A stretch of DNA of 64,000 bases from Amia ocellicauda (GCF_036373705.1 NC_089863.1:23148417-23212416), one strand, 5' to 3'. Positions 11,381-43,175 are shown, counted from the first letter of the stretch. Numbers and translations are program-made. The notes: a model not told the origin generated them from the letters alone.

Positions 11381-14300
11381 AACCAAAGCTGTCAGCTCCT
11401 GTCTATCATTGAAGTTCTCACCGTTTACCAGTCTCCTGTCTTTTGGCAGGCCACGATAAATGCAACATAAATACGGTCTCTCTCGACCCCAGCTTTGCAG
11501 AGCGCGATTGCAGTCGTGTGTTGCGTGGGTTTATGGGGAGGAAGCTGGGGCGATTGCCAAGCCAGTGCCCTCCGCGTTTTGCCCTCCCTACAGCGACATC
11601 TTCGGCTCTGACTTCTGCTCGAATTCGTGTGGAAGAGCCTTGCCTATGAGATCCATCTTGCCGGGTAGCAGCGCTCCTCTTGATAATTTAGATTGTCCTC
11701 GATCTCAACGTCACATTTTAAGTCTTTTATTTTATAGTGCTTTGAATAAATATTCACTGACTATGATGTTGGACACCTGGAATATTATATTTATACAGTT
11801 ACATCTTCTGAAAAAATAGGTGCTTTTATGAAAGTGAGGGTGCAATTCTCGTGCTTGCATAAAAACGCAAATCTACCTCACGGTCGCCGAAAACCCATCA
11901 TCCGAGCACGTGACACCCCCTGCCCACCCCAGTCACTTCCCGCTCTCCCACCCATTCCCACTGGAGTGATATCTTCCCCCTCCCTGCTCCTCAAGCCCTA
12001 TGTGATCTCAGCCCGCCAATTAATCCCTGCCCCCCCCCCCCCCCCTTGAGGCGCCCTCCTCTAATTGGCCTCATTAGCGCAGTGTGGAGTGGAGAGGGAG
12101 AGTCATATGCAGATTGCACTAATTGTCCCGTAGGTGGCTCCTCGAGTTCTGGAATACCGGGGAGGGGGTAATTAACAGACTCGTTTAGCGATCACCCCCA
12201 TGCCCAAACCTCCCACCATACTCCGCGCTACAGACCTTCACCTTCATGCCATCTCGAAACACGGGATCCTCCGATCCAGCCAGCATTGTTTACTGTCATG
12301 TTGTATGTGTGTTGCACGTTGTATGCTTGCATTTACAAAGCCATGTAAAGCCCCATTCACACAAACTTTTGTAGCCTCTTTGGTGGCATTTTGTTCCCAG
12401 AATTTTCCATAGTCAATGGGTGGGTCTGTGTGAGTGGAGCAGAATAGGAATTGTTGTTGTGACGCAGTACGTTCGTTAAGTGGCATAACCAGAATCTCAG
12501 AATCGAGTGACATTGCTTGCATTTCCCTCTTGACTATTTGATTTCAAGAGCCTTGGTCCCGAGTACGAACCGAACCAGTGCCCTGCTCAGAACAAAGAGC
12601 CCTGTAAACACAATGGAAGGAAACGGGGAAATTATCAAACTTAAACAGATACCTCCCCCACCTTTTAAAGAACAACTTCGAGTCTGAGCAGTTTTCAAAT
12701 TCTGACCAAATCCTACAGATCGGATTCCTTTTAGAACCCCTTAATTGCAAAACGCTGATTGGATTGCAGCTTTGGTCCCGGGGCCAGTACCGGGCACTGC
12801 CAACGTACAGGGCATTGTGGCTCACTGCGAGGTGCACAGTTGAATCTCCTCGCTCAGCTAGTAGAGTCAGTTGAAGGGGAAGGGGATTTCGGGCACCTCA
12901 GAGTGGAAACTTTTGATCGGAACGATGTATTTTTGTGGCATGATGGGAACGTTACACGCCAGACTTGAGTGACAGATCAAGTCAAATTGTACAACTCCCA
13001 GGAGGCTGAATTGTAATTCGATTTTCTCGTATCTTGGTGCTTTTTCCACAAATAGAAATACTCTAAAAATGATCCTACTACTTATTTTTCCATTGAGCCA
13101 TAGACACTTTTGATCATAACTCTATATAAGGCTTAGATTGTTTTTCGGTGGGGATTTAGATCCTTTTAAACTGGTGAAAAGCAATAAAAAAAGCATCTTT
13201 CCTCTTGCTCGGTATCCATGTCTCACTAACCTCCCCTGTCATCTCTTTCTCTGACCCTCACTCCCAGTTCCTCTCTCTCCTCCTCACGGTTTCTCTTTCA
13301 GCCCCATTTTCGCTTTCTCTTTTCTCTTCTCTCTCTGTCTGTGAATCTTGCACTCGTTCTGTCTCTTCGCCCTGCTCTCTCTCCGGTCACCACCTCCACT
13401 CTCCCGGTTCACCCCACGTTCCCTCCCTCCCCTGCCGAAGGGAGCTGTGGTCGTGGTGCCCGACTGCTCCCTGTCGGGCTGTCCGTCTGTACCCGACTGC
13501 TCCCCGTGCACTGGAGCGTTCAGTCGGTTCTGTGACCGTGACGGGCGCCAGCAAGAGAAGCGTCTCTAATGTCCACATGCCCCGGCCTGCCCCTAATCCG
13601 ATTTAATGTTATTCTATACGTAGCGCCGTCTGCTCAACACCAACTACTTGAATTGACTCCCTTTTGTGCTGGGTGTTGTTGGGTGCCAGAGAGGAGTATG
13701 GGTAAATTGCCAGGTTGCAGATTTGAAAGAAGTTGGTTTCTTTGCGAGTGGCAGAGTTCAGTTCACCCTAGGATCAAAATTTATCCCCACCGCACGTCTG
13801 ATTCTTGCGGCAATCGAGACCCTCCGGTAGGGTGTCGGAAAGGGCAAGGGGGCGCCGGTGGGCCTACTTTGAGGTTAATTTGCAGATGGTGTGCAGGATG
13901 TCTTCCAGCTGTTTCTCGAAGGGGTCCCAGACAGTCTGATTTGGCCGCATGTCTGGGGCAGTTCGCCCCATCCCCCAACCCAGCGCCAACCGGGAGTCTT
14001 TTGTATAAACCAGGGCCTTCTGTTTTTAGTCTTCAATGTGTCAGCAATTAAAATCCAATTGGGTGGCTGTCCCTGCCACTGTGAGGGCTTGGGATGGTCT
14101 AGGTTCCTTGAAGTGTGTGTGTGTGTGTGTACACAACTGTACCACATTCTTGGCGCAGTGGATTTGAATGGGCATCTTCCTCGGGCAGGTTCTTCACCAG
14201 AGAGAGACTGCTGTCTAGTGCGAGGTGTTGATCATGATGGCAGAGGGTGTGTGGGTGGGAACAAGCGCGCAAGATTGGCTTGAGTCAGCGAGATGAAGGG

Positions 14301-14900
14301 AGGAGGAGGAGGAGAAGGCTCTGGTCTCTTTAAAAGTAACTGTAAGCCAGGCTGATTGACGGGGAGGTGCGGAGCCGAGTGTGTACATTTAAAAAGAAAA
14401 ATGAAATCCCTTGGGTGGTGAAAGAGGGGGATGGGAAATAAGTTGGTGGAGGGGAGGGGGGGGATGGGGGGTTGGCACAGTTATCGGGCACCGCCCACTC
14501 TTGTTGCTGATAGACATTCAGATCTCTCCTCTCTCTCTCTCTCTCTGCCCCCCCCTCCTTTTTCAACCTCTGCACCCTTCCCTTGGTTTAGGTTTTCTGC
14601 TTTTGGGACGATGGTGCCAAAAATACGAGAGAGGGAGGAGAAGGGGGGGTAGTAGTATCGTAAAAGAAAAAAACACACACTCGCACAGTGGCCAACCACA
14701 GACCTCCTTCCCTTTTATAAGAAAGGCCTCAGGAACTAAAAAATAGAAGTGTTGATTTTTTAATCCAAACGACATAGGGGGGTATTTGCCGTTTGTGTTC
14801 GGGGGTGTGGGGGTGGGGGTGAGGCTTGCTTTTGGAAGGGGGGGGTGGGGGGCAGTCGTCATGTTTTATTTTTTGCTGCTTTTGTTGTCGTGATTTTGCT

Positions 14901-14901
<1 letters not shown>

Positions 14902-14939
<38 letters not shown>
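14902..14939. repeat. (GT)n microsatellite
   Basis: A perfect GT tract of 38 bp, among the longest uninterrupted dinucleotide tracts in the window outside the large minisatellite. Confidence 0.95.
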
Positions 14940-14942
<3 letters not shown>

Positions 14943-15358
14943 GGGGAAACAAAGAAGCCTTCTGTTGATATGTCCTGGAAAATATCAATGTGTCTGCTTT
15001 TGTGTTGGTTCTGATATAGCTTCAGGCTACAGTACAGAGCTTCTCTCTCTCTCTCTCAGCTGTACTACACTTGGCTTCCCTACCATAGCCTATAGTCTTG
15101 AATCGCTGCGCGTTAGAGGCGGGGGGGGTCCGTGGTCGAAACAGACCCCTCTTATCTGAACGGTGTCCGAAATTAGCACTCTTTCGTTCTTTTGTTTCTG
15201 CCGAGGAAGAGAGGAAGGAAACGGGGTGGGGGAGGGAGGGGAAGGGGGGTGTTGGAGAAGAAAGAAAGGGGGAGAGACACCGGAAAGGGGCACTGGTCAG
15301 AGATGGTATTTACAGAAGGGGAATTATAAAACTGCGTCTCTCTCTGAAACACTAGTGT

Positions 15359-15545
15359 GCTGGCATTCCTTTCATCTTTTCCTCTTCGCCATTCTTTCTC
15401 TCTCTCGGAGACCCAAGACTGCTGGCATCCTTATTTTCTCTGCTGCGTTCTCTCCCCTCTTTCTCTTCCCTCTCTCTGAAGACTGTTGGCATTCTTCTTC
15501 CCACCCCCCCCCCTCTCTTTCCCGGTTGCTCACCCCCTCCCCCCT
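15359..15545. repeat. Three-unit ~62-bp pyrimidine-rich tandem repeat
   Basis: The words gctggcatt, gctggcatc and gttggcatt begin at 15359, 15421 and 15484. Each is followed by a T/C-rich stretch, and the first two units close on a CTCTCTC run before an agac or aagac word. Spacings of 62 and 63 bp show a small diverged minisatellite. Confidence 0.7.
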
Positions 15546-15570
15546 TTCTCTCTCTCTCTCTCTCTCTCTC
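15546..15570. repeat. (CT)n microsatellite
   Basis: A CT tract of about 25 bp directly following the 62-bp tandem repeat. Confidence 0.9.
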
Positions 15571-16178
15571 GCACTCTCTTCCTCCCTTCTCTGTGGTGAA
15601 TGAAAGCGTCTGGCTGTTGTGCGAGTTGGCCCAGTGCCAGCAGCAGTGTGTCTGTTGTGCGGTGCGCGTGTGCGATCTGGGCGGAGGGAGCCGGGGCGGG
15701 GGGGGGCACTTAGCATGTAGCAGCTCAGGGAGACAGTCATTATATTATGTAAGTAATGTTAAGTAAGGGGAGGGTGGGAGGGAAGCTGGGGGGGGGGGCA
15801 CACATACACACTCACTCTCTTCAGGGCTGTTCCTATTGGTTCGTCGGTGCCATTGTTGCTAAGATTTTTTTTTTTTAATTTTCCTTCTCTCTCTCTCGCT
15901 CTCTCTGGCGTGGTGGGTGGCTTCTCAGAGTCCAGTCAGGGTGGCAATTGTAGGTGTTTTTTCGGGTGGGGGTGCATAAAAATAAGGAACTACCATGACA
16001 GGCTGTACTAAAATCTCTCTCCTTGCCTCGTATAACATGGATCTGTGGGGGATATTTGTTCAGATTGGAATTTTAATTTTCTAGTGTGTGCGTGTGCACG
16101 TGTGGGTAGGGGGGGAGGGGAGACTTGTGAAGTTTATCTTATGAGGCGTTTCATTTCTAATTATAACCGCCCCCTCCT

Positions 16179-16199
16179 CCCCCCCCCCCCCCCCCCCCC
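16179..16199. repeat. C-rich homopolymer tract
   Basis: A run of C bases from 16179 to 16199 broken by only two T bases. It is a likely site of sequencing or assembly error. Confidence 0.9.
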
Positions 16200-18110
16200 A
16201 CCGATTCACTGCCGGATCCTTACCAGACCTCTGGAGTCTTTTCTCGTCTGTTACTCAGTAATGCTCTTGAGCTGCAAAGTCTACTGTGAGGGCCGTGCTT
16301 TTATTCGCATTATTTTGCAGGGTTTCGGGGTTTGTTTCATAGCTTTGCTCACTTTCAGCAGCTGTTGGGGAACCAAACTTATCCACTTTAATGGTCGAGG
16401 GGTGGGCAGTTAAAGGTGGCGCAGGATTCTGAAGCCCATTGGTGATGCATCTGGCTCACAACCTTGTAGAACACCTCTGGGATCTGCTTTTCTGCCCTGG
16501 GCTGTGGAAGATGGCTCCTGCCTTCTATTGATGGAAACCCAGCCATTACCAAGGCCAGCGGTGGGCATGGGTGCCCGTGCTTTTAAAATGTTGTACTTCC
16601 AATCCAGTCTGCCATAAACCGTGACCTCTGACCCTTAGTAGGTTCGTCTCTGTAAATTGCTTAACCATTTGAGAACGAGGTGGCACTGAAAACCAAACCG
16701 CGCTCCAAGCTCCCTGGCGAGTGTGGCAGGACTGCGTGCCGTGAAATCACGTCATGGGACAGAATTGTTTGGACCCCCCAGTACGGTGTGAAAGTATGAT
16801 GTGCCCTCCCTGAGTGGAGTATTTAAAAACTAAGGAAAGCAAAACTAACGCATCAGAGAATCTTTCTGCATGATCTTCAGTTTCAACAAAATTAAAAAGG
16901 GGATTTGCCAACAAGTAAAATTTGTACTGGAGTCATCTGTGCTGCGAGAACATTGCAGCGCATTCATCTTAGTGACGCACTTCCGAGGTTCGGTCACAGA
17001 GATTTCAGTCCCTTTCTGCCACCCTTGCCCTGCAGGATGGCAGTTGGACGCAGGCCTCTGCTAGATCCAAGTGCGCTGCAGCTCTTTGTTCTCAGTTGGC
17101 ATGGAGTAGGGGGGCATCAGTAGGAATGTGCCTCCATAGACACCGTTACTCTCTAATTGCACCGTGGGGCATGATTTGGGCATGATCGCTTCTTGATCAG
17201 TTGTTAATGTGGGGAGACTCCAGTTAGACCCATTTTAGGTTTGACACGATACAGGCTTTTATGTAATAAGTAAATAATCCCTGGAGGCTGTGGTGTGTGA
17301 TCCCCGTAATCGGTTATAGCGTGTGCCTACCCTTGCCCTGATTTGGGGGGGGGGGGGGTTTAGAGTTTTACTCTTACTCTTTTCACACCTTTGGCTTTGT
17401 CTCTTGGCTGAATCAGTAAAAGACTAAGTTATGGTTGAGTGGCAGATTTTTATCCAACTCTCGGGTTGATTCCAGACGTGTTCTGTCAGTTACATACACG
17501 TCACATCTGTACCCAAAGTGTCCCAAGTCACCATTCCCTAAACCCCAGCGATCATCCCGAAACGGATATGCTGGAGACGATGGCTCTGTCACAAGGGTCC
17601 CGTCCCGGCGTGTCTCACTGCTTTTGTTCCAGCTGAGGTCTTAATTGCGAGCACTAATTGAACCTTTTTAATGGCACTATTTGCCTGATGAGCCAGCTAT
17701 CGCACCCCCACGCTATTAAGAAGATGGATGGGGTTTACAATTTACAATTGGAAACTGGAAAACTGTCACCCTCCCCCCCCCTCTCTCTCTCTCGTTTCGG
17801 AGAGACAGGAGTCCAGTCATGTTCTAGACATGTCTGGTCGGGGGGTGGGGGGGGAGGAAGGATAAAAATATAATGATGGTAGAGGGGTGAAAGATGTAGG
17901 TATGCAGGCATGGCTGATATGGGGAGAGAGAGAGATGGGGGTGAAGGGGGGGCTTCTTCTAGGTTTTTTTGTGACCACCTCAAACTTGAACAAAGCCTCT
18001 CCCACACTCTCTACCTCACAGCCATCCCTGTAAACCCCCGCCTCCTCCTTGCTTGCGTATCGTCGACCCCAGACACCACAAACCACGGTCATGCGTGTTA
18101 ATTGGAACAG

Positions 18111-18130
18111 ACGCGCGCACGCGCGCACAC

Positions 18131-18162
<32 letters not shown>

Positions 18163-18163
18163 G
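18111..18163. repeat. (CA)n with (CG)n head
   Basis: Alternating purine-pyrimidine sequence: CG-rich for the first 15 bp, then CA units to 18163. Such tracts can adopt Z-DNA. Confidence 0.95.
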
Positions 18164-18643
18164 CATCATTAATACATGAAGACATGCTCGTATCCAGACC
18201 CCTATAGAAGGGGATGATTTATTTATGTATGCTTGGATATGGCAGTCCCTTCAGATCAGACGCTCGCGTGAGATGAGTGTCTATATGTGTATAAGTGTGT
18301 GCGTGTTGCGTGTGTATTTATACCCATACATTTATGGATGTATTTATACACGCAAGTCTACAGACACCCAAGCATGATCTCTGTTCACAGCAGGGATGGA
18401 GTGACATGCCTTAATGCAGGAAAAGAGACGTGGCTCTTCCAGGGGGTGAGAGAGCGGTTTAAGTCTTTTCGGTTACGAAGGCCGCTGTAAAGCAGTATAA
18501 TAGAGCGAGAGCACTACTGGTATACGTTGGCTGGCATGGTTATTTATTCATTTGTGTAGCAGATGTCGGCATCCAAGGTGGCGCACAGTTTCCCTGAGCA
18601 TGGAGGGCATCGCAGACGCTGGTAGAGATCCCATGAGTCCCAG

Positions 18644-18647
<4 letters not shown>

Positions 18648-18689
<42 letters not shown>
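18648..18689. repeat. (GT)n microsatellite
   Basis: A perfect GT tract of about 41 bp. Confidence 0.95.
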
Positions 18690-19759
18690 TACTGACGGTG
18701 CCAGGGGCTTGGTCCGAGATGGGCGCGTGATCCACAGCGGGCCGCAAGATTGTGTAACCCCTGGGTGCATTTCTGCTGTGTTTGTCAGGACCGCTTCTGT
18801 GTTGCTGATTTCTAGAAAAAGCAGGGCCATATGGAGAACAAAAGACAAAGGAGTCTGTGATAAAGTTTGGGGTACCTTTGTAATTATTTGATATTAGGAG
18901 TTCTGGGTTTTTCTCTGCCTATTGAGAGGTTCAGTTTCTCTCCATTTCTATGCACATGTGCGCCGACTTGCACTGAACACCACACCTGCATTGGAAACTA
19001 TCAAGAACCTCCGAAAAGCTCTAGTGGTTTTACCGAGAAAATTAAAATGTAACGCAATGTGTTTATTTTTAGGCAGAAGCCTTTATTAAGTGTGACATAC
19101 GGTTTAATTTATAAAAACATTTGAAAGCATTACAAAAGTGCAGTCGTACATTCCGTCCAAAATAAAAAAAGCACACACAGTATATAAAGGTACAGCGCCT
19201 GATCCCCAGTGTTTGTATGACTTGAAATCCATGCCTTTGTGTTTTAATCAACCTGGCCGGTCGCTTGTTCAGTTAAAGAAACGATTGGCCATGGATGAAT
19301 TTTCCAAACCCAGCTTTCTTCTAAAGATCAGAATGAAATCTGTCCGAGCCTTTATCCTGGAGTGACCTGCACAACCGCTTAAATTGTGCACCGGCACTCA
19401 TGGTGTTGGCACAGTCAGAGGGTTAAAAGGGTGGAATTTGATACCAAAACCATGCCTGTACCTTCATTATTAAGGAAGTTATGGCCAATTCATTTTTTGG
19501 ATAGGCTAATTATAAAATTGTCAGGCAAAAACTGGGATTGAATGAATTTTCACTGATTTTTCGACCGCCGGTTTGAGCACTGGAGATTCTGGGCATTAAA
19601 TAACTTTCTAATCATTTAATCATCGTGAAACTTTGTCAGTATTTAGATCAAACAATAGTAAACCTCCAAAACTTAGATTGGTGACTCAGGATGGTCGAAA
19701 TGGACTGATATTTTGAAAGCAAAGTATGAATGAGTTGATGGAATTGAAAAATGTGGTAG

Positions 19760-37732
<17,973 letters not shown>

Positions 37733-37959
37733 GCCCCACCCTCTACACTTCCCCAGCCCACCCCCTCTCCCCTGCCCCCTCTGAAACACAGCAACATCAT
37801 CCCCAGCCCCCCCCACCCAGCCCCGCCCCGTCCCCGTCCCCACCCCCCCAGCTGTCGCATGCAGTGCCTGTCAGTGTGCCTACAAATGAGAGCAAGACCA
37901 ACACAATCACATCACCACAGAGCTGGCAATGCAACTAAAATTACCTTATTACTATTCTA

Positions 37960-37960
<1 letters not shown>

Positions 37961-37998
<38 letters not shown>

Positions 37999-37999
37999 A
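37961..37999. repeat. (ATT)n triplet repeat
   Basis: About thirteen ATT units in the GATAD2B 3' UTR. Confidence 0.95.
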
Positions 38000-40062
38000 T
38001 ACTGTTACCATTATTTTTTATTATTGTTGTTATAAGTCCTGTCTTCTTAGCACCTCCTATTTCATTGTTCATTTTGTTTGTTTTGTGGGTGGGTTGCTTG
38101 GTTGGGGGGTTTGGGGGGTGTAGCGACGAATCGTTTTTATTTTCCCCGGCCTTACAGCGATTCACGAACTAATCGTGCTCCGCCGGGACGAGAAAAGCCA
38201 ACGGGCTTCTGTGTTTTGGGGGAAATCGGAGCAATTACCTTTGTAGCGCTTAAAACCCTCCCTGGTTTCGTTTGTCTGGGCTCGGTTGACATCGAGGGTC
38301 GTGGAGAAACGCTGGGCATGGATAAAATGCTGTCTACGGTCGGATTGGGCAATTTTAGGTGTGAGTCACTACTTACACACTCGGGCCCTTGTGTATTGAC
38401 AGTGTGGTTGCAGTGTTATGGTTTAGGTAAGGTCTAATTATACATACAGGAGTGTCTGTTGTAAAAAGTTGCACCTTACCTACGCAGTTACTCCGAGCAA
38501 CACCGGCAAGTACATAAGAAATAAGGCGATTCTTGTTCCCAGACTCCGCCCACTTCATGCAAAATTGTCACCCACGGGGCGGCCAGTTATCTCCAGGGCA
38601 TCCCCCTTTTAAGGTGTGGTGGTAACCCCCTCCGGTGAAGCATTACTTACGCCACAGTTTCCTAATTTCCTCGTGATCTGACTTCCCGAGACTCTGGCGG
38701 AGACCTGCTGTCGTTTCTAACGGTCTAACCAGACAGCGAGGCCAGGCAGTGTTTATAGTTGAAGACCCTGATCCTGGTTAGATCCGTTTCACCACCTTAG
38801 ACACGCTGAACAACGCCAGAATTGTCCGCTCTTGTTTAGTCCCGCCCCCATGACATTTCAAAGACAGGCATCTATACACATCGGTATATATACAGGGGGT
38901 TGACACATTTCATTGCTTTCATATGATCGTTTCTCTCTCCGCTACCACGATGGCGGCCACGGAAAGTGTTTTCTATTGTAAACCTCGGCTCTCGGTGTCC
39001 AATCGGATTTTGCGGACGGAGGATCGGTCCGTCCTCGCCCTGCCCAGGTTGAGGTAGTCGAGTCTGCAGGGCAGGAAGGAGATCTGCGGACTTCGGGGGG
39101 GCCAAGGAGTGAAGAGAGGATCAGGATGCATTTGGAGGGGCTGGAGGGAGGGGTCTATATTGGTCTGTGTGCTTTTTGATGTTACTTTTGTTTCTGTTTT
39201 TTGCATTTTGTGTGCTGTCTCCCGCCGGATCAGTGTGTATCTGAAAGGTACTTGTCCCGGAGACAATAATAATAAAAAAATTAAGAAAATATATATCTAT
39301 ATATATATACGGTATATAGATAGGTAGGTAGATGGATAGAGCTATATTTGAATACGTAAATGGATCAATCATCGTGCAAAGGCGTTGCACAGGAGAAGCG
39401 ATCGTTTCTCGCGGAGCACTTTTTTTTTTTTTTTTTTTTCCTTTGTCGAAAGACCGTAAGAGAAGTATGTTACAATGTTTCCAGGTCCGAATCCCACGGT
39501 GGGACGGAGACGCAGTCATTTTTAAGCGGAGCAGTAGGAGGACGAGTTTTTGACGACGGACAAGACGTGTGATTTTTTTTTCTTTTTTTTTTTTTCAAGA
39601 GGGAGGTAGACGGGGTGGGTCTGTAAATATTCTGTTGGGAGTTTCAATTCGACTTGCAGCCACCCCGAGGGTAAGGGTGATGTAATTGTTCCAACTGTTT
39701 TCCTGTTTTGGTTTGCACGTCTGGTGCCATCTTGGAAGTATAATAAACCAATTAAAAACAACGGCTGGCCACGAAGTTCTCGCCTGCAATTCAAACTGAC
39801 TGCATACGAACCGCCAAAACGGTTTTACAACGTGGGTTCATAAGTGAAAACAGTGTTGGTGCTTTGCAAATGTTTTTTTTCTTTTCTTTTACTTATTTTG
39901 TTAAGTGAACAAAGGGAGATTGGATCACTTTTGACACTGAGACGAACGGTGGGGGGGTCCCTTGCAGTCAGTGTATACCGTGTCTCCTTTTAAATGCACT
40001 TGGTCCTGAGCTGAACCCAGAGGGGGTCAGAAAAGCAGTATTTGCAGTAGCGTTTCCCAGAC

Positions 40063-40216
40063 CAGGGATTGCCAAACTTGACCCCTTGTTCTGCTGGTTT
40101 TTGTTCCAATTGAGATCTTAATTGCTTAATTCAACCCTTAATTGAATTAACCATGCGATATAAGGCTCAATTATGTAATTAAGAGCTCGGTTGTAACAAA
40201 AAAGTTTGGGAATCTG
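40063..40216. mobile_element. hAT-type palindromic MITE in the GATAD2B 3' UTR
   Basis: The left arm (cagggattgccaaactt, then tgctggtttttgttcca and TTAATTG words) is inverted on the right, ending tttgggaatctg. The 8-bp flanks are tcccagac (40055-40062) and tcccaggg (40217-40224), matching at 6 of 8. It belongs to the same family as the copies at 27-458, 54255-54447 and 57457-57771. A 154-bp foldback in a 3' UTR could affect RNA structure. Confidence 0.75.
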
Positions 40217-41013
40217 TCCCAGGGTACCATGTAAATATATGACCGCTCGCCAGGGGCTCTGTGGTCTGGATCTGTTTTGCACCTTGTTCTGGTCCAAACA
40301 GGTCGCTTCGGTCTCAACACTTCCCTCAGACGGCGCTTCGATCGAATGCCCACTCCAATGAGGCCTTTTAAGAGGCTTGGTATTGGGTCCATCTTCACAG
40401 AACTGAGAATAAAGTCTACACGCTATCTTGAAGTGTTGAGTTGACGCACTAGTGTGCATCGAACTAGACTCGAGTCCCCAAAGGGAGCCAAGTAGTAGAG
40501 CAAGGAATCTAGCGCTTCATTTGGAGAAACAAACCATTTGTATCGGCTCCTCGTGACCGGAGCTCCCCTCCGTTTACGTATAAAGGCATCAGTACGAGAA
40601 TACTTCCATCTGGGTCTGTAGAAACAGTATTACAGGGAGGGCGCTCCCAGTTTAATAAGCCGCTGAGATATTTGGTGCAGGCTGTCCACCAGTGCCCTAA
40701 AAATCCCTCCCGCCTCGTTCTCCCTGGGTCGAGGTGGACGCTAAGGAGACGCCGGCGGACTGGTCGAGGGCTCGCGTAAAGGGGTCGTTTTGTAGACGAA
40801 CGGGCGCAGGTCCGGAGACATTTCCGCAGGATGTGACCGTGAGACGCCAGGCCGGCCATTCGCAACTTCATTTGGGGAAACTTGAACAGCAATTGGTGCA
40901 ATATTTGGAGAAGCAGGGAAGTTTACGTTCTTAGATTTGTTTTCCCCCCCTCATTTTTTTGTAAAATAAATTATCCCCCTTTATAGTTCATTAGTGTAGA
41001 ACGCAATAATAAA

Positions 41014-41104
41014 AGATATATATGTATATGTGTGTATATATATCTATATATCTATATATATATATATATATATATATCTATATATATATATATATATATA
41101 TATC
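41014..41104. repeat. (TA)n-rich microsatellite
   Basis: About 90 bp of TA dinucleotides with periodic TC or TG interruptions. Confidence 0.95.
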
Positions 41105-41212
41105 TTTAGGTCAAATTATGGATTCCGGGTGTGGAGTAAGAGCTTACGTTGCGAAGTTTTGTTTTAACGCTTCTGCAAAGAAATTGCATCTGTCACCTGA
41201 ATTCCTATACCC

Positions 41213-41216
<4 letters not shown>

Positions 41217-41252
<36 letters not shown>
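41217..41252. repeat. (CT)n microsatellite
   Basis: A perfect CT tract of about 36 bp in the presumed GATAD2B 3' UTR. Confidence 0.95.
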
Positions 41253-41255
<3 letters not shown>

Positions 41256-43150
41256 ACACCAACTATGCTTGATGCATTCATGTAACTTTGTTTAAATATC
41301 AACGGCAAAAAGAGAATTAAAAAAAAAAAAAAATACAAAATGTTAAAAAAAGTTTTTTTTTAAAAAAAGGTTTTAAACATTTTTAAAAACTTCACTCTTT
41401 CGCGGGCATCTTTTTGATTCTGTTCAATGTTTTTATTTGGCTTTTTTTTTTCATTTGTAAGAAATAAAAGAAATACAAAAAAAAGGATTATGAAATTAAA
41501 AATGACACGATATTTGCTAGCCCAGAAGTAATAATAATGACTTATTGTACATATGCTTTTTTTCTTGAATTAAAAAAACAAATGAAAATAAATGGTTGTA
41601 TATTGTGTAGAAAAGCAAACAAAAAAGCCATGAATATTGTGAAGCTTGTCATTTCGTTTTGTGATCAATGTGTATTATTGTGTAACAAATGTGCAAAATG
41701 TATGGGTTTGTTTTATTCTACTTTATCCAGTTAAAATCTAAAAAAAAATGTAATCTCCCTTAATTTTTTTCCCCTCTCTCTGTGCATGCATTCGTGTGTG
41801 TATATACACATATATGCACAATATATTTAATCCTATATATACATGCATATATATAATGTGTATGTATATGTGTATATATGTGTACATATACAGATAGAAG
41901 TGGCGAGGGGGAGAAATTTACAACCAGTACTTCCCAGGCCTGTACAATCTATTCCTCAAAACTGTCTAAACCCGTCTCACAGTATTGAGTGCCTCTTAGG
42001 TTTGAGAGCTCAGATAGCTTATCGAGAACAATTCAACGTGCTATATTTTACACTTTGGTGATGCCACACTTGTTTGCAAACGCCCACGTTAAATTGTCCG
42101 CTTTTCTCCCCGATTTTAAAGTCTTAAGTTTGCATTGAAATCGTAAGACCACCCAACACTCACCAATAAAAATCGCCTCTTATCAGATGTGTGCATTGAC
42201 GTTGGGGCCTTAATAACTCCTAACTATGTGTAACGTGGCGGGTTGGTCTTTAAACGTTTTGACCGGTTTTGTCTTCGAAACAGCCCAGATATTTCATCTC
42301 CAATGTTTTTTTTAATTATTTCTGCACAAAACTGCCCGCCTTGCCTAAAACTAAAATCTCCATTCTGAGCTTAAATCACTAAATTGACCCTCGCCGCCCG
42401 TATCTCAATGAGAAAAAGACTCGTCTGGAAAGTGCCTTTCGGTTGTGAAATTCTGGTCCTTTCTAAGCAGTCGCCGTAGGCTTGTGTGACGCATCTTATC
42501 CTCTGGGTGAGACGTTTCTAATCCCTCTTGTATTGGCTGACCTGAGTACAGTACTTTATTACACTGTTTAGGTCATGATTTCGTTTTTTCCCCTTAGTTC
42601 AATACTTTCTATGACTTTACAAAAGTTTATTTTGTACAATCGCGTCGAATGGAATCGAATCGTAGTGGCCTTCTTAGTAAAGCACGTTATCCGACCATTT
42701 ACTGTCATTTAAGTTGGTGTCAGAAGTTAGTGGGTTTCCTTCCGAAGTCTGGTTTGCTTTGTTTTTAACGTCCTCTGCAAAAACATGCTGTGAAATCACT
42801 GCAGTTTGTCGGACAAACCTCGTCTCTCCTTCGTGGAATAAGAGGTCAAACCTGAGAGTCATTTTCTACGTGTCCATTGAGAGGAAAGGACGATTTCATT
42901 TTGCAGCAGACTTCAGTGTCTCACCCCCCCACCCCAGAAAAACAAAACTTTAATCCAAACCTTTTGCACATCCTTGATATTTAACAAATGTCTTTCAAAA
43001 AAAAAAAAAAAATGAAATAAAAAAAATATATAAATGCTGTTTGAATACTGCCAGTTGATTAATAATGATTATGCATTGACTGAAAAAAAAAAAATAAGCT
43101 AATTTTGGAGGAAATAACTTTGTAATATTTATCTCTTGCAAGCTATGTTT

Positions 43151-43156
43151 AATAAA
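43151..43156 (+). terminator. Candidate distal poly(A) signal of GATAD2B
   Basis: A canonical AATAAA follows a T-rich, AT-rich stretch and is followed by GGATGGAACGGTTT. It is the last canonical signal before the NAXE promoter region on this strand that sits in a plausible 3'-end context. Confidence 0.45.
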
Positions 43157-43175
43157 GGATGGAACGGTTTACAAC

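Larger units (their letters stand above)
37733..43175 (+). other. GATAD2B: GATAD2B 3' untranslated region (probable extent)
   Basis: No other coding sequence follows the stop codon for over 5 kb. The stretch is AT-rich with several poly(A) signals (AATAAA at 39742, 41463 and 43151). The segment just before 43175 (aatatttatctcttgcaagc then aataaaggatgg) looks like a typical distal 3' end. Mammalian GATAD2B also has a very long 3' UTR, as I recall. Use of the proximal signals would give shorter transcripts. The real end needs transcript data. Confidence 0.5.

Noticed and set aside
13205-13606. A 133-codon frame in intron 1
   Set aside because: Ser/Leu-rich translation of a CT-rich tract with no recognised domain; overlapping frames are also open.
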